A stretch of DNA of 48,146 bases from DATDPY01 sp964395765 (GTDB taxonomy: Bacteria; Bacteroidota; Bacteroidia; Cytophagales; Cyclobacteriaceae): positions 1-48,146 of the forward strand of contig CAYNCU010000004.1 of the NCBI GenBank assembly GCA_964395765.1, written 5' to 3'. The position numbers and the translations under genes are program-made. The notes under the pieces were generated by a model, which was not told the origin of the DNA, ran no database searches, and saw nothing but the letters and a program-made list of their open reading frames with translations. Position 1 is the stretch's first letter, and each line of letters opens with the position of its first letter. Of this stretch, positions 1-7,302 are shown piece by piece.

Positions 1-1335
1 CATCCTATGAAGGTACAGCAAATTGCAATAGCCGAGTCCTACCATCCCGGCGCCTTATACCAGGTATTTCTTTACGATCCCGATAACAATGAACACCTGC
101 TGGCCACCTTTGTTCCCCATGTTGTGAATAGTCCGGCACGGCTGATGAATATTTATATCAAAGAAACTTCCTATACGGTAAATGCCATAAAAATAGTGCT
201 TAACTGCGAAGCGGTACCCGGCTATAATGCCATAGATGCCATCGGGATTTCGGGTTCTTCCGATCCTGTTCAGGTGGTGACTAACCTGGCCTTCCGGAAA
301 AACCCGGATCAGAACACACAGGCGCTTCCTCTTGATCATTCAAGTGATTCTTCCGAATACCGTCCCTTTCGGACGGACCTGGTGGATGGAATTTATTTCA
401 CCAGGAAATATAATGCAGGCAATATCGGCGGGGCACAAGACCCGGAAGATATATGGTTTGCTTCCCTTGATGCTAAATCAGGTAATCCGGTGAATCCTGT
501 GGATGCAGGCAAAATATTAAATAATGAGGGTCCGAATACGTTGGGTTCAATCGGAATGATGAACGGAAAGATCACTATGATCCTTGGTAATGCAGCTGGT
601 AAAAACGGGAAATTACAATCCGGGGTCTATTATTCGCATTGGGATGGAAGCAACTGGTCTTCACCACAGGAACTGAAAATAAAAAACGCCCATGTGGGTT
701 CCTGGGACGCCGATTATTTCCTTTCCCGGAACGGGGATCTTCTTTTCATTGGCATGGACCGGTATGATACCCAGGGAGGAAAGGATCTGTATGTTTGCCG
801 AAATGAAGGGAATGCAAAATTTTCCGAACCGCTGAATCTTGGGAACCAGTTGAACACCGCGGCGGATGAAACATGCCCCTTTTATGATTCCAATGAGAAA
901 ATCTTATATTATGCCACCAATGGACTGACGGGATTCGGTCAATTCGATATATTTAAAACCACTCCGCTGGATAGCACCTTTACTAAATGGTCGGAACCGG
1001 AAAATGTCGGGGGGGATATCAATACAGCCGGCAACGAAAAATATTTTTCATACGGACAGAATGATAAATATGCCTATTTCGCAAGAGACACCGGCGACAA
1101 TCATTATAATATAGTGAAAGTGGTTAAGCCTCAATTCTTACCGCCTACACCGCTGGTTACCCTAAAAGGTACAATCAGCGATAAAGCCGATCAATCGCCT
1201 GTTAACGGGGAAGTAACTTTCATCCTATTACCCGATAACCTCGAATACGGATATACCGTATCGGATGCAACCACCGGAGAATTTGAAATGATGCTTCCTT
1301 CCGGCAATGATTACCGGATTAAAGCAAATGCATAA
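1..1335 (+). CDS. OmpA-family envelope protein, PD40 N-terminal part (5' partial, ends at in-frame TAA)
   Basis: The frame is open from base 1, and the ATG at 7 lies inside a domain, so the true start is probably left of the window. The first ~100 residues look like a discoidin-type sandwich. A PD40-like beta-propeller region follows (motifs such as GKDLYVC, ETCPFYDSNEKILYYATNG and GQFDIFKT). From about residue 385 there is a carboxypeptidase-regulatory-like domain starting LKGTISDKADQSPVNG. The frame then meets TAA at 1333-1335, but the next 187 codons in the same frame encode the rest of that domain, a linker and an OmpA C-terminal domain (1360-1896 entry). The intact protein would be a peptidoglycan-anchored outer-membrane protein. 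This is probably a nonsense-interrupted gene; sequencing error or read-through are alternatives. Confidence 0.8.
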   Translation, partial: HPMKVQQIAIAESYHPGALYQVFLYDPDNNEHLLATFVPHVVNSPARLMNIYIKETSYTVNAIKIVLNCEAVPGYNAIDAIGISGSSDPVQVVTNLAFRKNPDQNTQALPLDHSSDSSEYRPFRTDLVDGIYFTRKYNAGNIGGAQDPEDIWFASLDAKSGNPVNPVDAGKILNNEGPNTLGSIGMMNGKITMILGNAAGKNGKLQSGVYYSHWDGSNWSSPQELKIKNAHVGSWDADYFLSRNGDLLFIGMDRYDTQGGKDLYVCRNEGNAKFSEPLNLGNQLNTAADETCPFYDSNEKILYYATNGLTGFGQFDIFKTTPLDSTFTKWSEPENVGGDINTAGNEKYFSYGQNDKYAYFARDTGDNHYNIVKVVKPQFLPPTPLVTLKGTISDKADQSPVNGEVTFILLPDNLEYGYTVSDATTGEFEMMLPSGNDYRIKANA

Positions 1336-1359
1336 GGGTATGATTCCGCTATAGTTTCC

Positions 1360-1896
1360 GTGGCGCTTGAAAATAAGAACCGCGCCTATGGCTATACCCT
1401 GCCCTTAACGCTTGGTAAAATTCAGGAAGTCGCCCTGGCCATGACCGATACGGTCAGGAAAACAACACCTGGAAAAATAGCACCTCCGACGAAAGCCCAA
1501 CCGGCCAAAAAACAAACGCTTGTTGTGAGTGCTCCCAGGCCGGCTGTTAAAATGGACAATGATACAACCGCCATCGATGAAGTCATTTTTCCATTTAACT
1601 CCGACGTACCTGAAAAGGTATGTCTGCCTCTCATCGACAAGTACATATCTTTCCTTAAAAGTAATAAAGAGATAAAGGTTGAAATTGCCGGTTTCACCGA
1701 TCCGATCGGCAATGAAAAATATAACATGGATTTATCCCTGCGCAGAGCTTTGTGGGTAAAAAATTATATGGCGGGAAAGGGTATTTCCCGGAAAAGAATT
1801 AAGGTCATTGGCTTTGCCGACAAAATGCTTGTAAGCACCGAAAAGGGAAGTGGTATGCGCCTTAACCGCAGGGTGGAATTTAACTTCACCCGTTAA
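1360..1896 (+). CDS. OmpA C-terminal (peptidoglycan-binding) domain, downstream half of the interrupted gene
   Basis: This stretch shares the reading frame of the upstream fragment and is separated from it only by the TAA at 1333-1335. GTG at 1360 is the first possible start after that stop. Translation directly after the stop (GYDSAIVSVALENKN) completes the regulatory-like domain, which argues against an independent gene. A Lys/Pro/Thr-rich linker leads to an OmpA C-terminal domain with IAGFTDPIG, YNMDLSLRRALWVKNYM, RIKVIGFAD and RLNRRVEF, matching the usual peptidoglycan-binding pattern. Without its upstream half the fragment has no signal peptide, so on its own it would stay in the cytoplasm and probably be non-functional. 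Confidence 0.75.
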   Translation: MALENKNRAYGYTLPLTLGKIQEVALAMTDTVRKTTPGKIAPPTKAQPAKKQTLVVSAPRPAVKMDNDTTAIDEVIFPFNSDVPEKVCLPLIDKYISFLKSNKEIKVEIAGFTDPIGNEKYNMDLSLRRALWVKNYMAGKGISRKRIKVIGFADKMLVSTEKGSGMRLNRRVEFNFTR

Positions 1897-1902
1897 TAAC
1901 AA

Positions 1903-1940
1903 CAATTTCCAATTTCCCAATCCCAATTTCCAATTCCAAT
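1903..1940. repeat. Degenerate 7-bp tandem repeat (five units)
   Basis: Units at 1903, 1910, 1917, 1924 and 1931 read CAATTTC, CAATTTC, CCAATCC, CAATTTC and CAATTCC, with no break in the 7-base spacing. It lies 7 bases after the OmpA stop codon. It is the longest of seven intergenic heptamer arrays in this window. Confidence 0.7.
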
Positions 1941-2055
1941 CGATCTCCGTAACGGGCACCGGACTTTGGCCTAGGATCTCAGCCTTCCGATACATATAAT
2001 CTGCCAATTTGTCCTGTAAATAACTACGTATAAAAAGAATATTTATATGGCATGA

Positions 2056-2088
2056 TTTATGAAGATTTCTTCATATGTTTTAAATTTG
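2056..2088 (+). promoter_or_regulatory. Candidate Bacteroidota-type promoter for the Trx-Grx gene
   Basis: TAAATTTG at 2081-2088 matches the -7 consensus TAnnTTTG. TTTA at 2056-2059, 21 bases upstream, is one base from the -33 TTTG. The predicted transcription start near 2095 would leave a leader of about 13 bases before the ATG at 2108. This is a consensus match by eye only. Confidence 0.45.
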
Positions 2089-2107
2089 TCATAAAAAAAC
2101 AGTAGTC

Positions 2108-2695
2108 ATGGAAGGACAGAAGATCAACTCCTATGAAGATCTCAGATCAAAGCTGAAAGGGAAGAATTATTCCTATTTATTGCTATATAAAGCGGGTTCA
2201 GAACAAAGTGAATGTGCTGTACAAAATATATCTGCCGCTACGGCTTCTTTGAAAATCGAATGGATGTATGCCGATGTGAAAAAGGTCAGGGACATTCATG
2301 GAAATTACAATATCGATACTGTTCCTACCTTGATTGAATTTGAAAAGGGGGAATTCCGTAACATGGTGAAGGGATGTCATTCAAAGGATTATTATACGGC
2401 ACTTTTTAATCATTCGACCTATGCGGCGAATTCACCCGGCGAAGGGAAGTCTCAGAAAAGGGTTACGGTTTACTCTACGCCTTCCTGTCCTTGGTGCAAT
2501 ACATTAAAGACTTACCTGAGAAAGAACGGTATCCGGTTTTCCGATATTGATGTATCGAGGGATTCCGGGGCTGCCGAAGAAATGGTAAGAAAAAGCGGTC
2601 AGCAGGGCGTCCCCCAGACCGATATTAACGGGACTGTTGTGATTGGATTTGATCAGAAGAAAATAAATGAATTGTTGGAATTAAAAACGCATTGA
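2108..2695 (+). CDS. Thioredoxin-fold/glutaredoxin fusion protein
   Basis: The 195-residue protein has two thioredoxin folds. Residues 1-105 look like a thioredoxin domain with the cis-proline loop TVPTL (Pro73), but the CxxC site is replaced by SEQSEC (31-36), which keeps only Cys36. Residues 117-192 are a glutaredoxin domain with the active site CPWC (127-130) and the GVPQT cis-proline loop (Pro169). It is probably a cytoplasmic thiol-disulfide reductase whose first domain binds substrate or glutathione rather than doing dithiol chemistry. A promoter-like element lies just upstream, and its stop codon abuts the GroES-like gene, so the two are probably cotranscribed. The fold call is firm; the substrate is unknown. 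Confidence 0.85.
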   Translation: MEGQKINSYEDLRSKLKGKNYSYLLLYKAGSEQSECAVQNISAATASLKIEWMYADVKKVRDIHGNYNIDTVPTLIEFEKGEFRNMVKGCHSKDYYTALFNHSTYAANSPGEGKSQKRVTVYSTPSCPWCNTLKTYLRKNGIRFSDIDVSRDSGAAEEMVRKSGQQGVPQTDINGTVVIGFDQKKINELLELKTH

Positions 2696-2700
2696 GTATT

Positions 2701-2988
2701 ATGAATGAATTGCAACCTGTTAATCAGAATGTAATCCTCGATATTTCAGAGGACAGTAAGGAACAGAAAACCAAAGGGGGTATTTACATTCCCGATACGG
2801 CAAGGGAGAAACCTAAATTTGCGAAAGTGGTGGCGCTGGCAACAATAGAAAACCCGGAAATAACCGTTGGCGATACGGTGGTATATAAAGAGTTTTCAGG
2901 GAATGAATTGCAAATGGAAGATAAAAAATACCTTATCATTCCCTATGCGGATATCCTGGCTAAAATAGTAAAGACGGAAAAGATCTGA
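2701..2988 (+). CDS. GroES-like co-chaperonin family protein
   Basis: The protein has about 95 residues, the size of GroES. It shows the family layout: an N-terminal strand QPVNQNVILD, a mobile-loop-like GGIYIPDTAREKP, then VGDTVVYKEFSGNE and a C-terminal YLIIPYADILAKI. I chose the ATG at 2701; a TTG at 2692 overlaps the stop of the upstream gene. No groEL follows: the next gene is convergent and begins its 3' end 4 bases away. It may be a second GroES-like protein cotranscribed with the redox gene rather than the main co-chaperonin. The fold is convincing, but the functional role is inferred. Confidence 0.82.
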   Translation: MNELQPVNQNVILDISEDSKEQKTKGGIYIPDTAREKPKFAKVVALATIENPEITVGDTVVYKEFSGNELQMEDKKYLIIPYADILAKIVKTEKI

Positions 2989-2991
2989 TTT

Positions 2992-4440
2992 TTAGTTTCC
3001 CATAGTCACCGCAGGAGTTTTATTTTTCAAGGTGGCCAGGCTGGTGATCAGCACAGCGAGGAAAGCAAAAACAAAGGCGACCAACCTCGATGATAATGCA
3101 TTATCAAGCGTTGGGATTTCAGTCCAGATAATAGTGACCAGGGAGCCTGTAATCATTCCGGAAAGTACTCCCTGCCAGGTGGTTTTCCGCCACTTCAAGG
3201 TAAGTAACAGGGCAGGACCAAAGGATGCGCCCAATCCGGCCCATGCATAGGAGACCATGGCAAATATTAATTTGTCGGAGGTGACGGCAATGATCAAACC
3301 GGTAATTCCGATAATAATGGTAATAATACGACTTAGATTAAGCAGTTTTTTTCCGGTGGCTGATTTCCCGAAAGTTTTATGATAGATATCCTGGATAATG
3401 GAGGAGGAGATCACCAATAGCTGACTGTCGGCTGTTGACATCATAGCCGCGATGGCTCCCGAAATAAAGATCCCTGCAACCCAGGTGGGCAGCAATTCAG
3501 TGGCAAGCCTGGGCATAATGTTCTCCACATCACTGAAATAACCCATGCCATACATTCTTGCGCCTACGATCCCGATCACCATGGCCCCGGTAAAAGCAGG
3601 AATGGCCCATAGAAAGGCTATCTTTCTGCCCAATTTAATATGGGACACATCCTTCAATGCCATAAACCTGATCAACAGGTGCGGTTGTCCCATGTAGCCC
3701 AAAGACCAGCTTAATCCGTTAATGATCAGTGCTATGGCGGCTAGGCCGGTCATACCCCCGGTAAGGCTGAAAAAATTGGGAGCTTCATGAAATGACTTGA
3801 TCGCCAGGCTTTCATGATGATGGATGATCTCCGCCAGGCCGGTTAGGGGAAGGATAACCAGGGTGCCGAACATGAGGATTGCCTGGATGAAATCGGTCCA
3901 CGCAACTGCGAAAAACCCACCCATCATGGTATAAAAAGCGATCACTGAAATTCCCAGGATCATTCCCCAGACACGGTTGATCCCGAAAGTGACATAAAAC
4001 ACTTTGCCGGCGCCGTTGATCTGTGCGGAAAGATAAAAGGTGAAAAAGAAAATAATGATGATCGTCGATACGATCCGGATAGGAGTGGCTCCTTCCCTGT
4101 ATTTATAGGCAAAGAAATCAGGAAGCGTAATCGATTCCAGGCGGCCGGATTCAGTCCTAAGATCGCGGGCTATGACGAGCCAGTAAAATATGATCCCCGA
4201 AACGCATCCCAGTGCTGTCCAGAACTCCATCAGCCCGCTGGCATAAGCCGCCCCCGGTAAGCCTAGTAACAGCCATGCCGATTCCCCGGAAGCACGTTCC
4301 GAAAGTGCAATGACCCATGCGCCAAGCTTATTTCCGCCCAGGAAAAAATCCTTGTGGTCCTTGTTTGAACTATAAGTGAGAAAACCAGCAAGTAATATAA
4401 TGGCCAGGTAAAGGAGAAATCCTAAAAAAGTATAGTTCAT
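2992..4440 (-). CDS. putP: Sodium:solute symporter, PutP (sodium/proline) type
   Basis: This 482-residue, highly hydrophobic protein has the 12-13 helix profile of the solute:sodium symporter family. ASGESAWLLLGLPGA at residues 50-64 corresponds to the Na+/substrate-binding first helix of PutP. DFFLGGNKLGAWVIALS upstream, and MSTADSQLLVISS in the region of the second sodium-site helix, also fit. It would import L-proline with Na+ across the inner membrane. The gene stands alone: its 3' end faces the GroES-like gene and its 5' side has about 125 bases of spacer. Proline specificity rests on family resemblance; a related amino acid is possible. Confidence 0.88.
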   Translation of the reverse strand: MNYTFLGFLLYLAIILLAGFLTYSSNKDHKDFFLGGNKLGAWVIALSERASGESAWLLLGLPGAAYASGLMEFWTALGCVSGIIFYWLVIARDLRTESGRLESITLPDFFAYKYREGATPIRIVSTIIIIFFFTFYLSAQINGAGKVFYVTFGINRVWGMILGISVIAFYTMMGGFFAVAWTDFIQAILMFGTLVILPLTGLAEIIHHHESLAIKSFHEAPNFFSLTGGMTGLAAIALIINGLSWSLGYMGQPHLLIRFMALKDVSHIKLGRKIAFLWAIPAFTGAMVIGIVGARMYGMGYFSDVENIMPRLATELLPTWVAGIFISGAIAAMMSTADSQLLVISSSIIQDIYHKTFGKSATGKKLLNLSRIITIIIGITGLIIAVTSDKLIFAMVSYAWAGLGASFGPALLLTLKWRKTTWQGVLSGMITGSLVTIIWTEIPTLDNALSSRLVAFVFAFLAVLITSLATLKNKTPAVTMGN

Positions 4441-4474
4441 TCCTAAAAGTATGATCCTTTTTTGAATTTTACCA

Positions 4475-4495
4475 GTTTCCTGTTGCCGGTTCCCG
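4475..4495. repeat. Degenerate 7-bp tandem repeat (three units)
   Basis: Units GTTTCCT (4475), GTTGCCG (4482) and GTTCCCG (4489) follow each other at exactly 7 bases in the spacer between the putP start and the TerB-like gene. The block has the same periodicity as the other heptamer arrays in this window. Confidence 0.5.
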
Positions 4496-4565
4496 GTCAG
4501 TACCTGTATTTGAACCCCGACGCCCTGGTATTTTTATAGGAATAAATCAGATAGGTACTGAAAAT

Positions 4566-4958
4566 TTATCTCAGGTATTTGAAAGCTGTTTTTTTCAATT
4601 CTTCCCGGTCGGCAGTAATTCCGGGATCGCTGTATATTTTAGAGGAAAGTTCGCCAACTACCGATTTTTTAAAACCAAGTTTTTCAGCAAGGTCTTTACA
4701 GAACTCAATTTCAGATTTGAAAATCTGCCCGTCCACCTTCATCATTTGAATCACCATGTACAGGTATTGGAATTTTTCATCGTTGGAAAGCGTTTCCACC
4801 GGACCGATCGGGTCAGGGTTCTTGATCAGACGTTTAATTTCCTCTTCCGACACACCATTAAGCTTCCCAAGACTGTAGATCAGCTTCTCCTCTCTTTCCG
4901 CCAGCTCATTGTCTGATATCGCTAACTGGATCATGAGGCTGAGTTCCTTGTGTAACAT
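4566..4958 (-). CDS. TerB-like helical protein
   Basis: This 130-residue all-helical protein has no signal peptide. The pattern (LMIQLAISDNELAEREEKLIYSLGK near the start, then FQYLYMVIQMMKVDGQIFKSEIEF) is the duplicated acidic helix arrangement of TerB-like proteins, where repeated D-G/E positions may bind divalent metal. It has no tellurite-resistance neighbours. It lies about 100 bases downstream of the SPFH operon and could be read from it or separately. The name describes the fold only; the function is not known. Confidence 0.75.
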   Translation of the reverse strand: MLHKELSLMIQLAISDNELAEREEKLIYSLGKLNGVSEEEIKRLIKNPDPIGPVETLSNDEKFQYLYMVIQMMKVDGQIFKSEIEFCKDLAEKLGFKKSVVGELSSKIYSDPGITADREELKKTAFKYLR

Positions 4959-5058
4959 AAGTTGGCTTATTTATTAAAATATTGCTAAATATAGTATTAT
5001 ATCGGAATATTTTTAAATATTTTACAAAAAATAATCCAATTTATGTCAATTGACCGGC

Positions 5059-5268
5059 CTAACCGCTTATCAAATCGAAAACATTTTCAATAGCAGAACT
5101 ATGCGTTTTATAGAGTTCGGTATAGGTGCATCTTTTACATATTACTGCCGTGAATTTTTTCGACTGGAAATTAAATATCCTTGTAAAAAGTCCGCCGGTC
5201 GTACTGAGGGTCTCGATTTTATGCTCCCGGCTCCCGCATTTCGGGCATACGTATTTTCTGATAATCAT
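5059..5268 (-). CDS. Small zinc-ribbon protein
   Basis: This 69-residue protein has two CxxC knuckles, CPKCG (8-12) and CKRC (44-47), about 33 residues apart. That is a zinc ribbon of the kind found in small nucleic-acid-binding or DUF2082-like proteins. The C-terminus ends in the hydrophobic ENVFDLISG. It is the last gene of a four-gene minus-strand operon, 5 bases after the Arc-like gene. The molecular partner is unknown. Confidence 0.78.
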   Translation of the reverse strand: MIIRKYVCPKCGSREHKIETLSTTGGLFTRIFNFQSKKFTAVICKRCTYTELYKTHSSAIENVFDLISG

Positions 5269-5273
5269 AACAG

Positions 5274-5444
5274 TTAATCTTTATTGGTTTTTTTATTTGA
5301 AATTCTTCCAGCGTCCTTTAACGCCTTGTCGATGATCCATTCAAGCTGGCCGTTCACACTTCTGAATTCATCGGCTGCCCATTTTTCCAGCGACTCCAGC
5401 GTTTCGGGATTTAAACGTAAAACGAAAGGCTTTTTTTTGGTCAT
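5274..5444 (-). CDS. Arc-family ribbon-helix-helix DNA-binding protein
   Basis: This 56-residue gene falls below usual ORF-length cut-offs. It starts at the ATG at 5444 and stops at 5274. The N-terminal strand KKPFVLRLNPETLESLEKWA, the helix-turn-helix of small repressors and NGQLEWIIDKALKD match Arc/MetJ-type ribbon-helix-helix proteins, which dimerise through a shared beta-sheet that reads the major groove. It lies between the membrane-protein gene (28 bases) and the zinc-ribbon gene (5 bases), inside the SPFH operon. Paired direct repeats 11 bp apart in front of that operon (6865-6885) are a natural candidate for its own operator. The fold call is strong; autoregulation is inferred. Confidence 0.85.
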   Translation of the reverse strand: MTKKKPFVLRLNPETLESLEKWAADEFRSVNGQLEWIIDKALKDAGRISNKKTNKD

Positions 5445-5472
5445 ACCCAATTGGTCTTTAAATACATTCCAC

Positions 5473-6000
5473 TTAGTCCAATAATTTTTTCATCAGGATT
5501 TTCAAAAGCTCCGGTTTTTGGGTTCTCAGCAATATTATTTCACCATTATTCAGAAATAATTCCAAACCCCAGTTACCTTTCATGATATAAGCCCTTCCCT
5601 CGCCATGTCGGTATTTCTTTTTCCCATACCCTTTAAATTCCTGCCATGCTTTATATTTCCTGATCTCGTAGTGATCGATATGATCGAATGGAATCCGCCA
5701 AAAGGCGGAAGGGAAAGGCGAGAATTTATATTGTACGGAATTGTCTTTGATTCTAATAATAAATTGCGTTAACAATAATTGAAAAAATATCCCCCACAAT
5801 CCGAAAACCGTAAAGAGGATAATTGCTCCAACAGTTGTTTCCGATAGATTAGCTTTGGACCCGATTAAATATATTCCTAATATCCCGGGCCGATGCCATA
5901 AATAAATAAAAAGAATCGTAAGACCGGAAGAGATTGCAAAATGGAATATCCTTAATTGACCACTCCACTTCTGATCTTCTTCAAAGGATATCGCTTCCAT
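5473..6000 (-). CDS. Two-helix membrane protein of unknown function in the SPFH operon
   Basis: The 175-residue protein has two predicted membrane helices, at about 18-36 and 57-79. A mostly beta, basic cytoplasmic domain follows (IIRIKDNSVQYKFSPFPSAFWRIPFDHIDHYEIRKYKAW), with the pattern of a PH-like or bPH domain. It begins 1 base after the SPFH gene ends, so the two are almost certainly translated from one mRNA and may work together in the inner membrane. I do not recognise a named family. Confidence 0.7.
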   Translation of the reverse strand: MEAISFEEDQKWSGQLRIFHFAISSGLTILFIYLWHRPGILGIYLIGSKANLSETTVGAIILFTVFGLWGIFFQLLLTQFIIRIKDNSVQYKFSPFPSAFWRIPFDHIDHYEIRKYKAWQEFKGYGKKKYRHGEGRAYIMKGNWGLELFLNNGEIILLRTQKPELLKILMKKLLD

Positions 6001-6001
6001 T

Positions 6002-6853
6002 TTATTGGTATAATGTGCCTGTATTAACTACCGGGCTTGCATCCTTGTCCGAACATAGCACAACCATAAGGTTGCTTACCATGGAAGCTTTTTTGTTTTC
6101 GTCGAGTTCAACAACCTGTTTTTTACTGAGTTCTTGAAGTGCCATTTCAACCATGCCGACAGCGCCTTCAACAATTTTTTTCCTGGCAGCCAGGATGGCG
6201 GATGCCTGTTGACGGCGTAACATGGCGTTTGCAATTTCAGGGGCATAAGCCAGGAAGCCGATCCTCGCTTCTATTACTTTGATACCGGCTATTTCCAGTC
6301 TTTCGGAAAGTTCCTGTTCCAGGGCGTGATTGACTTCATGAAGGCCCGAACGCAGGGTGATTTCAGCTTCTTCATCGTCGAAATTATCGTAAGGATAGGT
6401 ACCGGCCAGTTTTCTCACGGCTGCATCACTTTGCACCAGAACAAAAGATTCATAATCATTCACCTCGAAGGCAGCCTTGAAAGTATTGTTAACCTGCCAG
6501 ACAAGAATCACGCTGATCTGAATGGGGTTCCCGAGTTTATCGTTAACCTTGATCTTTTCACTGTCAAAATTCTGTGCCCGCAGAGATATTTTTTTCCGCA
6601 TATAAAAGGGATTTACCCAGTGAAAACCGTTGTCCTTGATGGTCCCTGAATACTTACCGAATAAGGTGACTACACAGGAATTATTAGGATAGACAATAAG
6701 AAATCCGGGAATTATGAATACAAAAATCAAAGCGAACACAATAATAAAAACCGGATTCAGGTTAGAAATGATGCTGTATAACAATGCAGCCAGGTCAGCA
6801 AATGCAATCACGACCATGATGTAGCCGGAGATTGCTTTTTTGGTTTTTTCCAT
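6002..6853 (-). CDS. SPFH/Band 7 (stomatin-like) membrane protein
   Basis: The 283-residue protein has two N-terminal hydrophobic segments (about 9-30 and 33-55) and then an SPFH domain: VTLFGKYSGTIKDNGFHWVNPF, the LRAQNFDSEKIKVNDKLGNPIQI strand region and AGIKVIEARIGFLAYAPEIANAMLRRQQA. A helical C-terminus (ARKKIVEGAVGMVEMALQEL) follows. Such proteins oligomerise into membrane scaffolds, often linked to proteases or lipid domains. It leads a tight operon with a membrane protein, an Arc-like repressor and a zinc ribbon. The upstream region holds repeated AT-rich operator-like sites. Confidence 0.88.
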   Translation of the reverse strand: MEKTKKAISGYIMVVIAFADLAALLYSIISNLNPVFIIVFALIFVFIIPGFLIVYPNNSCVVTLFGKYSGTIKDNGFHWVNPFYMRKKISLRAQNFDSEKIKVNDKLGNPIQISVILVWQVNNTFKAAFEVNDYESFVLVQSDAAVRKLAGTYPYDNFDDEEAEITLRSGLHEVNHALEQELSERLEIAGIKVIEARIGFLAYAPEIANAMLRRQQASAILAARKKIVEGAVGMVEMALQELSKKQVVELDENKKASMVSNLMVVLCSDKDASPVVNTGTLYQ

Positions 6854-6864
6854 GTTTTTAATTT

Positions 6865-6888
6865 ATAATGATATCATAATGATATTAT
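6865..6888. promoter_or_regulatory. Candidate operator: direct repeats one helical turn apart
   Basis: ATAATGATAT occurs at 6865-6874 and again at 6876-6885, an 11-bp repeat distance. Within this, ATGATATCAT (6868-6877) is a perfect palindrome and ATAAT-GAT-ATTAT (6876-6888) is an inverted repeat. It lies 12 bases before the SPFH start codon, in an operon encoding an Arc-like protein. Arc-type dimers bind half-sites spaced about 11 bp, so the geometry fits. Binding is inferred. Confidence 0.45.
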
Positions 6889-6997
6889 ATCGATACTATA
6901 ATAACGATTCCTGATAAAAAAAGATTCATTTCCGGCAAATATTTTTTTTTGCTAAACAGGAAAGTCCAAAATCAGTAAAACTGGCTTTGTATTGTAG

Positions 6998-7038
6998 TAA
7001 TTTTGTGCTAATTATATGCTGTTAAAATATTTTAGGAG
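6998..7038 (+). promoter_or_regulatory. Candidate -7 box and ribosome-binding site for the 7047 gene
   Basis: TAATTTTG at 6998-7005 fits the TAnnTTTG box. I see no -33 element at the proper distance. AGGAG at 7034-7038, 8 bases before the ATG, is a clear Shine-Dalgarno site. Few other genes here have one, and it fixes the start codon. Confidence 0.4.
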
Positions 7039-7046
7039 TAAACACC

Positions 7047-7298
7047 ATGTTTGATTTTTTTAAATTCCATAAGGAAGAATCCGCGAAAGATGAACCTTTA
7101 ATGCTGGATCTGGAAAACAAACCGTTAAATGATGGCGATATTGTTGAAGTGCTACGCTATGATATGGGAAAATCCAGGGTAATCATGACTGAAAAAGGCC
7201 TGGGTTATGAATCGATGGAAAATGGCAAAATCGTGACCTGGCATTATATGGTTGATGCGGCGACATCACTTCAAAAAGTTAAGAAGCTGGAGAATTAA
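7047..7298 (+). CDS. Small conserved-looking protein of unknown function
   Basis: The 83-residue soluble acidic/basic protein has no signal peptide or membrane segment. It starts at an ATG preceded by AGGAG at good spacing. Residues 25-65 (KPLNDGDIVEVLRYDMGKS, then a glycine and VTWHYMVDAAT) suggest a small beta-barrel. It stands alone between the divergent SPFH operon and the convergent DUF4197 gene, whose 3' end is 4 bases away. I do not recognise a family. It is called real because of the ribosome-binding site and sensible composition. Confidence 0.7.
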   Translation: MFDFFKFHKEESAKDEPLMLDLENKPLNDGDIVEVLRYDMGKSRVIMTEKGLGYESMENGKIVTWHYMVDAATSLQKVKKLEN

Positions 7299-7302
7299 CA
7301 GT

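Noticed and set aside
1732..2007. 91-residue minus-strand ORF over the OmpA 3' end
   Set aside because: It is antisense to the OmpA domain, and its N-terminus is the heptamer array (translated as a WNWKLGLGNWKL-like repeat).
3032..3250. 72-residue plus-strand ORF in the putP 3' half
   Set aside because: It is antisense to a complete symporter gene and has no features of its own.
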